The notes under the pieces were generated by a model. It searched no databases and was not told the origin of the DNA. It saw only the letters and a program-made list of their open reading frames with translations. This document shows positions 1-5,407 of a stretch of 7,582 bases of DNA, piece after piece (position 1 is the stretch's first letter; every line of letters starts with the position of its first letter). The position numbers and the translations under genes were made by a program. Origin of the DNA: Thioalkalivibrio sp. (lineage in GTDB: Bacteria; Pseudomonadota; Gammaproteobacteria; Ectothiorhodospirales; Ectothiorhodospiraceae); contig SKQM01000108.1 of the NCBI GenBank assembly GCA_007119005.1, positions 1 through 7,582 of the forward strand. The letters are read 5' to 3'.

Positions 1-27
1 GACGGTGTTGCTGGTCTCATCATCACG

Positions 28-80
28 CAGCCTCACGGTTCTTGCTGGAACGGCCCCTAAGCCATGAGGGGGTGAGGCTG
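28..80. repeat. Nested inverted repeats, possible three-way-junction RNA or DNA structure
   Basis: CAGCCTCAC at 28-36 is the exact reverse complement of GTGAGGCTG at 72-80. Between them are two further hairpins: GTTC (38-41) with GAAC (48-51), and CCCCT (54-58) with AGGGG (67-71). The second hairpin abuts the outer stem, so the two could stack coaxially. The pairings are seen directly; that the structure forms or is transcribed is inference. It does not match a riboswitch class I know, and no T-run follows, so it is not a standard intrinsic terminator. Confidence 0.4.
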
Positions 81-102
81 CATTCTAGATTTCATCCGGC
101 GT

Positions 103-127
103 AGCCGCGCTTCTTCGCGACGCGGCT
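103..127. repeat. 7-bp inverted repeat (hairpin candidate)
   Basis: AGCCGCG at 103-109 pairs exactly with CGCGGCT at 121-127 around an 11-base loop. No T-tract follows, so I do not call it a terminator. In GC-rich DNA a 7-base match of this kind can arise by chance. Confidence 0.35.
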
Positions 128-370
128 TCGTCCAACCAGCCTCTTTATCTCAGAATCTTGCCCTGCTTGGGTCCGGGGAATGTGGCGGAGGTGGGGTGTT
201 CTTGAGTCAACATCGATAGCACCAGAATCGGGCAAAGTACGCTACCCTTGGTTTGGAACCGCGGTTTCGGGCCTGATGAAGAGGCCAGGCAAGGGTTGAA
301 AGGAGGGCGGTATCGCGCTGTTTGTGTCATGACTTCAAAGGCTTGCCTTAGTTCGAACCGCGGGGTAGGG

Positions 371-1165
371 ATGGTCGACCTGCACGGGCATCTCTTGCCG
401 GGTATCGACGATGGGGCGAAGAGTCTGGAGCAGGCTTTGCACATGGCCCGGCAGGCCGTGGCGGATGGCATTGTGCTTTCCGTATTGACACCGCACCACC
501 TGAACGGCGTGTACGACAACCGGGCCCGGCAGGTGCGGGAGCATTGCTCGGTATTTCGCGGACATTTGCGTGAGTATGCAATACCGCTTGAAATCCTGCC
601 GGGCAACGAGTGTCATCTCGTGCCGGAGCTCCCCGCAGCATTGGCCGAGGGCACGGCGCTGACGATCGCCGACCGGAGGCGGGCGGTACTGGTCGAATTG
701 CCCGTGCACACGGTGCCTCTGGGGGCGACCAACATTCTCGAGGAAATTCTCGCTATGGGTCTGCAGCCGGTCATCGCCCATCCGGAGCGTAACGGGGAAC
801 TCGTCGAGGCCACCGATCAGCTCTCTGAATGGATCGAGATGGGGTGCCTCGCACAAGTGACCGCGCAGTCCTGCACCGGGCGTTTTGGCCCGCGCGTACA
901 GGAGGCGGCACGGCGTATGCTGAGCCATGGCCTGATCCACGTGATGGCTTCGGACGCCCATCGCGACAGCCGCCGCATACCCGAGCTGACGCCAGGTCGC
1001 GAGCAGGTCGCGCGTTGGACCTCGCCGGAAACCGCGGCGCTGCTCACCGAGGCTTTCCCGCGCGCACTGGCCGAGGGAAAGCCGGTGGATGTTGGTCTGT
1101 TGAACAAAGCGTTGCTGTCTCCAAAACGCGGCTTCGCAGGCTGGCTGCAGCGGCTCCGGGCGTGA
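371..1165 (+). CDS. CpsB/CapC (YwqE-type) PHP-fold protein tyrosine phosphatase
   Basis: This 264-residue protein is predicted to be a metal-dependent phosphatase that removes phosphate from tyrosines of the partner polysaccharide kinase, in the cytoplasm. It opens with the family signature DLHGHLLPGIDDGA (residues 3-16), with metal ligands H5 and H7. Further PHP motifs follow: TPHH (40-43), GNE (78-80), VEL with E109, AHPER (136-140) and ASDAH (193-197). Length and motif order fit the whole family of about 250 residues. The frame is open back to 248, but family members begin right before the DLH motif, so ATG 371 is chosen. Its Shine-Dalgarno is poor (GGGG at 362-365). The kinase gene downstream at 1772 is the expected substrate, as with CpsB/CpsD and YwqE/YwqD. 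Family assignment is firm; the exact substrate is inferred. Confidence 0.93.
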   Translation: MVDLHGHLLPGIDDGAKSLEQALHMARQAVADGIVLSVLTPHHLNGVYDNRARQVREHCSVFRGHLREYAIPLEILPGNECHLVPELPAALAEGTALTIADRRRAVLVELPVHTVPLGATNILEEILAMGLQPVIAHPERNGELVEATDQLSEWIEMGCLAQVTAQSCTGRFGPRVQEAARRMLSHGLIHVMASDAHRDSRRIPELTPGREQVARWTSPETAALLTEAFPRALAEGKPVDVGLLNKALLSPKRGFAGWLQRLRA

Positions 1166-1192
1166 TCCGGCAGCGCGTGGGGGGAAAGACAG

Positions 1193-1221
1193 TTGAGCCT
1201 ATAGGGCGAGGCAGGTACCAT
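1193..1221 (+). promoter_or_regulatory. Candidate sigma-70-like promoter in the phosphatase/proline-rich gene gap
   Basis: TTGAGC (1193-1198) and TACCAT (1216-1221) each match four of six consensus bases and are 17 bases apart. An AT-rich patch, unusual in this GC-rich window, follows at about 1223-1248. This could start transcription of the proline-rich gene at 1287. Matches of this quality occur by chance, so it is only a candidate. Confidence 0.2.
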
Positions 1222-1255
1222 GAAGCTTAAACGGTTGTTAATATTTCCGACCTAG
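1220..1255 (+). CDS. Possible 11-residue leader ORF
   Basis: An ATG at 1220 opens a short frame reading MKLKRLLIFPT and stops at TAG 1253. It is preceded by the purine-rich AGGCAGG, ending about 5 bases upstream. The product has basic and hydrophobic residues like the first part of a signal peptide, and lies 31 bases before the next gene's ATG. It could be a translated leader, a decayed gene start, or chance. It overlaps the candidate -10 element, so both cannot be right as drawn. Confidence 0.15.
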   Translation: MKLKRLLIFPT

Positions 1256-1286
1256 ATCCTGTTTGGCCTCAGCAGGGGGGCGAGCA

Positions 1287-1631
1287 ATGCGAGCACACGA
1301 CGTTTTACGATTGGTGGTGACAGGGGCCGTCTTTTTGGGGTTCGCTGCGCTCCCGGTCGCGTTATCCGCCCAAGGCTGGGGGCCGCCGGGTCCGCCACCT
1401 TGGGCGACGGGTGGCCAGAATCCGAGTCTGCAGGGTGGGCCTTCGGGGAACCCCGCAGTTGGGCCGCCCGGGCGGCCGTTCGCTGCGGGCAGTCCGTTTC
1501 CGGCAAGTCCAATGCCGCCGCAGCCTCCGTTCGTCGCTGGTTGCCCTCCGGCTTTTGCTCCGGATCGGCGTCTGATCGGCCCGCCCGGCTTCGTTCCGCC
1601 GCCGTTCGCACCGTGCCCAGCGAGTCCGTAA
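1287..1631 (+). CDS. Small exported proline-rich protein, function unknown
   Basis: This 114-residue product belongs to no family I recognise. Residues 1-28 look like a Sec signal peptide: a short basic start (MRAHDVLR), a hydrophobic core (about 9-26) and a likely cleavage after LSA at 29. The mature part is low-complexity, with 29 prolines in about 85 residues, many glycines, PPG/GPP clusters and two cysteines (C86 and C110). The start is ATG 1287 because a strong GGGGGG Shine-Dalgarno (1275-1280) lies six bases upstream; a TTG at 1263 in the same frame lacks support. It sits between phosphatase and kinase on the same strand. It may be a periplasmic or secreted extended polypeptide. GC-rich DNA can give spurious proline-rich frames, but the signal peptide and ribosome site together argue for a real gene. 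Confidence 0.62.
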   Translation: MRAHDVLRLVVTGAVFLGFAALPVALSAQGWGPPGPPPWATGGQNPSLQGGPSGNPAVGPPGRPFAAGSPFPASPMPPQPPFVAGCPPAFAPDRRLIGPPGFVPPPFAPCPASP

Positions 1632-1645
1632 GCTGGACACAGCTT
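1630..1645 (+). repeat. Short hairpin overlapping the stop codon of the proline-rich gene
   Basis: AAGCTG (1630-1635) and CAGCTT (1640-1645) are perfect inverted copies around a 4-base loop, starting inside the TAA stop codon. No T-run follows, so it is at best a weak 3' end structure. Confidence 0.25.
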
Positions 1646-1693
1646 CGCTGACCCTGGTTTCGCGGGGATGCCATCTACGCCGTTGCGCCTCGT

Positions 1694-1735
1694 CGCCAGC
1701 GCGCGGCGCACCGAAGGGGTGCCGTGCGCTTGGCG
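1694..1735 (+). other. Long imperfect hairpin in the leader of the kinase gene
   Basis: The two halves of 1694-1735 pair along about 17 positions. CGCCA (1694-1698) pairs with TGGCG (1731-1735), and GCGC (1699-1702) with GCGC (1726-1729), with T1730 bulged. G1703 and C1704 face T1725 and G1724. GGC (1705-1707) pairs with GCC (1721-1723). ACC (1710-1712) pairs with GGT (1718-1720), closing a five-base loop. It ends 36 bases before the kinase ATG and is not followed by a T-run, so it is not a classic terminator. It may act on mRNA stability, processing or translation of the kinase. The pairing is seen; the role is inferred. Confidence 0.45.
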
Positions 1736-1771
1736 TCATTGGCCTGAATCCTTTCCCGTTCGAGAACTCCC

Positions 1772-4147
1772 ATGGCCTCAGGCGATGACCGTGACGCAAA
1801 GACGCACCCGTTGAGGGCGATCCCCCAGACGGAGCAGGCGCTGGTGCGCTACGAGCCGAGGGCACTCCCGGGCGCGCCCGACGATGATGACAGCATCGAT
1901 CTGCGCGAGTACTGGAACATTCTGGTCAAGCGCAAATGGCTGATTCTGGCGATGGTGCTGGTCGTGGTCACTGCGACCTTCGTCGCCACCAAACTGCAGG
2001 TTCCGGAGTACCGTGCCACCGCGCTGGTGTTGATCGAGCCCGAGGCGACCCAGATTCTCGGATTCCAGGATTTCGATCAGACCTCGGGCCGTGGCTCGGC
2101 CGAGTATCGGGCGAGCCAGTACGAAATCCTGCGCAGCCTCTCACTGGCCGAGGCCGTGGTGCGCGCCGAGCAGCTCGAGCATCACCCCGAACTCACCGGG
2201 CAGGTGCGGCAGCGCAGCGTCGTCGCGGAAGTGCGCGGGCTCGCGTCGCTGTTGGTCGCGCACGTGTTTGGCGCCACCGACGCCGATCTGCCGGCAACGG
2301 AGCCGCAGCCCGAGCGCGTTTCGGCCGCCCCGGCCGCGGGCCGGTTGCGCAGCAAGCTCGCGATCGAGCCGGTGCGCAACACGCAGGTGGTCCGGGTGAG
2401 CGTCGTCAGTTTCGATCCGGAGTTCGCGGCGCGCCTCGCCAACGCGGTCGTTCGCGAGTACATCGACGGTTCGCTGCAACGCCGCTTTGACTCCGGCACC
2501 CAGGCCCGGCGCTTCCTCGAGGGGCAGTTGGACGAGATGCGGATCGCACTGGAGCGTTCCGACCGCGCCCTCGCACAATTCGCGCGGGAGGCCCGCGTCT
2601 CCGACCTGGACCAGAACATCCAGATGGCGCGCGACGGGCTGCGCAGCAAGAGTACGCGCCTCGATGAAGCGCGTCAGGAAATCCTGCAACTGACCGGCTG
2701 GCGCAACCTGGCGCAACAGGGGCGCATCGAGCATCTGGATTCTGGGGGTAGCGGCCAGAGCGGGGGTCCCAGCCTGGTGGCCGAACGTCTGGCGCACCTG
2801 GAAGCGCGCCTGCAGGACAAGACGCTGAATTACCAGAACATGGCCCGGCAGTACACCGAGTCGTTTCCGGACCGGGTCAACCTGCGCGCGGAAATCGAAA
2901 CCCTGCGCGCGGAAATCGCCTCGGAGCAGCGCCGGATCGTCAGCGGCATCGCCGGGCGCCTGGAGGCGCGCACCGCCGAGGCTCAGTCCCTCGAAGAGGC
3001 GATCGAGCGCCGCGAAGAGCAGTTGATGGCACTCAACGAGCGCAGTGTGCAGTTCAACATCCTGCTGCGCGAGCACGAGACCAACCGCGAGTTGTATGAC
3101 GCGCTGCTCCAGCGCATGAAGGAAGTGGGCGTGGCCGCCGGGGTGCAGAAGTCGAACATCTCGGTGATCGACGAGGCCCGCGTGCCTGGAGGCGCGTTTC
3201 GCCCGACGTTGACCAAGAACCTCGCCATTGCCTCGATGCTGGGTCTGATGATCGGCGTGGCGCTCGCGCTGCTGCTCGAGTTTCTCGACAGCACCATCCG
3301 CCGCACCGAGGACATCGAGCGCCTGGTCGATCGCCCGGTGCTGGGGCTCATCCCACTTGTACGCCCGCGCGACCAGAAGGGTTCCTCGGCCCGTGGTCGT
3401 CCGGATCGTGCACTCTCCCATTACAGTGTGACGCACCCAAGGTCCGCGGTCTCGGAGGCGTTCCGGTCCCTGCGCACGAGCCTGATGTTCTCGACCCCGA
3501 CAGGTATGCCGAAGGTTCTGCTGTTCACCAGCGCCTCGCAGGGCGAGGGCAAGAGCACGGTGGCCGCGAATCTGGCGACGGTGCTGGCCCAGAACGGGGC
3601 CTCGGTGCTGTTAATCGATGCCGACCTGCGCCGGCCCTCATTGCACCGGGATTTCGGGATCGCGCGTGCCCCCGGCCTCACCGACGCCATCGCGCAGGCG
3701 GGTGGCGCAAGCGAAATCCAACAGTTGCTGATCCAAGGCACGGAGCAGGAAGGCCTGCACGTGATGCCCACCGGCCACGCGACCCCCAGTCCCGCCGAAC
3801 TCCTCAGTTCCAGCCAGTTCGAACAGTTGCTCAATGACTGTCGGCGGATGTTTGATCACGTGATCATGGATGCGCCGCCGATTCTCGGTCTGGCCGACGC
3901 CGTCGTCGCGTCACGGATGGTCGACGGCGTGGTGCTCATTGCCTCCGCTGGCCAGACCGGGAAGGAAAATTTCCGGATCTCGGTCCAGCGCCTGCACCAG
4001 GTGCAGGCGCCGCTGCTGGGCGTGGTTTTGAACCGGGTTGACCTCGAGAGTCCCGAGTATTCCTATTACTCGGCCTACTACTACAACTACGAGCCGGACA
4101 AGAGCCATCGGGAAACCGAGGCCATCCCGCAGCGCAAGGCGTCCTGA
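1772..4147 (+). CDS. Wzc/ExoP-type polysaccharide co-polymerase and tyrosine autokinase
   Basis: This 791-residue inner-membrane protein controls polysaccharide chain length and export and phosphorylates its own tyrosines. After a charged 40-residue tail comes a Wzz domain (about 42-130) with a first membrane helix (about 55-73). A periplasmic coiled-coil region (about 245-450), a GNVR-like segment and a second helix (about 483-503) follow. The cytoplasmic kinase has EAFRSLR (562-568, the EX2RX2R oligomer motif), Walker A QGEGKST (590-596), Walker A' LLIDADLRRP (613-622) and Walker B VIMDAPP (697-703). Its C-terminal cluster has seven tyrosines between 763 and 773. All catalytic elements are present and the length is typical. 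ATG 1772 is the first start after an in-frame stop at 1745, but its Shine-Dalgarno is weak (only GAG at 1762-1764). The likely opposing phosphatase is at 371. Confidence 0.96.
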   Translation: MASGDDRDAKTHPLRAIPQTEQALVRYEPRALPGAPDDDDSIDLREYWNILVKRKWLILAMVLVVVTATFVATKLQVPEYRATALVLIEPEATQILGFQDFDQTSGRGSAEYRASQYEILRSLSLAEAVVRAEQLEHHPELTGQVRQRSVVAEVRGLASLLVAHVFGATDADLPATEPQPERVSAAPAAGRLRSKLAIEPVRNTQVVRVSVVSFDPEFAARLANAVVREYIDGSLQRRFDSGTQARRFLEGQLDEMRIALERSDRALAQFAREARVSDLDQNIQMARDGLRSKSTRLDEARQEILQLTGWRNLAQQGRIEHLDSGGSGQSGGPSLVAERLAHLEARLQDKTLNYQNMARQYTESFPDRVNLRAEIETLRAEIASEQRRIVSGIAGRLEARTAEAQSLEEAIERREEQLMALNERSVQFNILLREHETNRELYDALLQRMKEVGVAAGVQKSNISVIDEARVPGGAFRPTLTKNLAIASMLGLMIGVALALLLEFLDSTIRRTEDIERLVDRPVLGLIPLVRPRDQKGSSARGRPDRALSHYSVTHPRSAVSEAFRSLRTSLMFSTPTGMPKVLLFTSASQGEGKSTVAANLATVLAQNGASVLLIDADLRRPSLHRDFGIARAPGLTDAIAQAGGASEIQQLLIQGTEQEGLHVMPTGHATPSPAELLSSSQFEQLLNDCRRMFDHVIMDAPPILGLADAVVASRMVDGVVLIASAGQTGKENFRISVQRLHQVQAPLLGVVLNRVDLESPEYSYYSAYYYNYEPDKSHRETEAIPQRKAS
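2881..2918 (+). repeat. 17-base direct repeat encoding two coiled-coil heptads
   Basis: The word CCTGCGCGCGGAAATCG occurs at 2881-2897 and again at 2902-2918. The period of 21 bases equals seven residues (LRAEIET then LRAEIAS) in the kinase's periplasmic coiled coil. It looks like a recent in-frame heptad duplication, or a repeat kept alike by codon preference. Confidence 0.6.
3988..4010. repeat. Perfect palindrome with 11-bp arms inside the kinase gene
   Basis: GCGCCTGCACC (3988-3998) and GGTGCAGGCGC (4000-4010) are exact reverse complements around a single base. It falls within codons for RLHQVQAP, near the end of the kinase domain. It would form a stable hairpin in mRNA. No function is evident. 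Confidence 0.5.
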
Positions 4148-4162
4148 TCGCCCGGAGGGCTC

Positions 4163-5401
4163 TTGGTCTTCTTTGCGTTACGCTGGCTGGTGATTCCCCT
4201 CGCGGGCGCGGCCGCTTTCTGGATCGCGTGGACGGAGTACCATACGCTGCGCAGCCTGAGTTGGGAACAGTTCGAACCGAGCCTGTCCGAGCTCGAGGTC
4301 CGGCAGCCCTGGGGCGGGCTTAGCGGGCGGGCGCTTGCGGTGGCAACGGACCAGGCCATCGGTCTTGAGCCCGAAACCGTCGAGGCCGTACTGGCCTGGC
4401 AACTGCAACGCTACCCACTCGACCCCGTGCGCTGGTTCAGCCGGGCACTGAACGCTCACCTCGCCGGGGAATGTCCCGCACGCGTGCTCGACTACGCGCA
4501 GGCGGCACGGGTGGTCCAGCCCGGGCATCGCGGGCTGAACTGGCAGACCGCGCTGTTGATGTACGAACTCGAAGAGTATGACCGCGCCGAGACGGCGCTG
4601 CGCGCGTGGCTGCAGGACCATCCGGCCGGCACTGAAGCGGCGCTGGCACTCGCCTTTCAATGGCTGCCCGACGCCGGCGCGCTGATCGATCGCATCCTGC
4701 CCGAGGGCGAGCCGCACCTGCTGGGGGCACTGCGCGTTGCACGCGGTACCGCCTGGCTCGACCTTGCCGTGCAGGCCTGGGGGCGGCTGCCACAGCCACG
4801 CGGCGCGGACGATCCGGGTTTGCTCGACTTCGTCGACCTCGCGCTCGCCGCGGGCGAGCCGGAATTCGCGATGTACGCCTGGTGGCAGAGCTTTCCGGAT
4901 TACGCCCCGGGGGCCGTGCCCAACGGCGATTTCCAGCACGCCCTGGGCAACGGGCGTGGCCTGCACTGGCGCACCCGCCTTCCCGCCGGGGCGCAGGTCG
5001 TCCGGGATGCGGCCGAATTCGTCACCGAACCCGCGAGCCTGCGGGTCGATTTCGACGGACGCGAGAACCTCCGGATGAGCGGCTTGTCGCTGCGGATTCC
5101 GACACCCGCCGGTCCGCGGGCCTGGGTGCTCTCGGGCTACTGGCGGGCCGAGGGGCTGACGACGGCAAGCCTGCCGTATCTGGCGGTCTCGAGCGGGGAG
5201 GGCGCGCGCGCCCGGGTCGACCTGCCGGCCGCCAGTTTCGACTGGGCGCCGTTCGAACTCGAGATCGAGACAGCAGAGGCAGCCGCGATGATCGATCTGC
5301 AGCTCCGCCGCGACCCGACTCGGCGCGATTTCGACCGTTTCCTGGCTGGCCAACTGTGGCTGGACGCATTGCGGCTCGAGCCGGTGGCTGCGTCCGATTG
5401 A
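4163..5401 (+). CDS. Membrane-anchored helical-repeat protein with carbohydrate-binding-like C-terminus
   Basis: This 412-residue protein probably hangs in the periplasm from an N-terminal membrane helix (about 5-23), with no clear signal cleavage site. Residues about 65-245 are alanine- and leucine-rich and helical, resembling degenerate TPR units (for example the stretches around 125-150 and 155-180). Residues about 250-408 look like a beta-sandwich of the CBM4/9 or galactose-binding type. They show the characteristic VPNGDF (252-257), SLRVDF (292-297), a GYWRAEG strand (325-331) and a closing LWLDALRLEP (398-407). The TTG at 4163 is chosen because GGAGGG (4154-4159) lies immediately upstream; GTG 4190 would cut into the membrane helix. 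It follows the kinase by 15 bases and precedes the next gene by 6, so it is co-transcribed. A glycan-binding or assembly-scaffold role is inference from fold and location. Confidence 0.8.
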   Translation: MVFFALRWLVIPLAGAAAFWIAWTEYHTLRSLSWEQFEPSLSELEVRQPWGGLSGRALAVATDQAIGLEPETVEAVLAWQLQRYPLDPVRWFSRALNAHLAGECPARVLDYAQAARVVQPGHRGLNWQTALLMYELEEYDRAETALRAWLQDHPAGTEAALALAFQWLPDAGALIDRILPEGEPHLLGALRVARGTAWLDLAVQAWGRLPQPRGADDPGLLDFVDLALAAGEPEFAMYAWWQSFPDYAPGAVPNGDFQHALGNGRGLHWRTRLPAGAQVVRDAAEFVTEPASLRVDFDGRENLRMSGLSLRIPTPAGPRAWVLSGYWRAEGLTTASLPYLAVSSGEGARARVDLPAASFDWAPFELEIETAEAAAMIDLQLRRDPTRRDFDRFLAGQLWLDALRLEPVAASD

Positions 5402-5407
5402 TTACGC

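Larger units (their letters stand above)
1..370. other. Non-coding leader region upstream of the phosphatase gene
   Basis: No reading frame here has both a plausible start with a ribosome binding site and protein-like content. An open frame does extend upstream from the phosphatase to base 248, but family knowledge places the true start at 371. The stretch is rich in short inverted repeats: 28-36 with 72-80, 103-109 with 121-127, a palindrome at 257-266, and 270-274 with 282-286. The 9-base word GAACCGCGG occurs at 256-264 and again at 355-363. A strong Shine-Dalgarno-like AGGAGGG lies at 301-307 without a start codon at proper distance; the ATG at 329 is 21 bases away. The region probably contains the locus promoter, but I cannot place one with confidence. 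Confidence 0.6.

Noticed and set aside
248..370. N-terminal extension of the phosphatase (start at 248 or 329)
   Set aside because: Family members begin just before the DLH metal motif. The extension is not protein-family-like, and the AGGAGGG at 301-307 is too far from the ATG at 329.
1238..1711. 157-residue minus-strand frame opposite the proline-rich gene
   Set aside because: Gly/Pro/Ala-rich frames appear on both strands here because of base composition. Only the plus-strand frame has a signal peptide and a ribosome binding site.
2141..3436. 431-residue open frame on the minus strand
   Set aside because: It lies wholly inside the kinase gene, whose domains are unmistakable. Such long opposite-strand frames are expected from GC-rich codon use, and the product shows no recognisable domain.
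3853..3866. 14-base perfect palindrome TGATCACGTGATCA
   Set aside because: It encodes part of FDHVIMD just before the Walker B aspartate. The codons are constrained by the protein, so an operator role is unlikely.
5200..5213. GGGCGCGCGCGCCC palindrome, possible Z-DNA or operator
   Set aside because: It is an alternating GC run inside coding sequence for EGARARV. This is readily explained by high-GC codon choice.
4178..5353. 391-residue open frame on the minus strand
   Set aside because: It is antisense to the helical-repeat/CBM-like gene, which has a membrane anchor, fold signatures and a good ribosome site. The minus frame has none of these.
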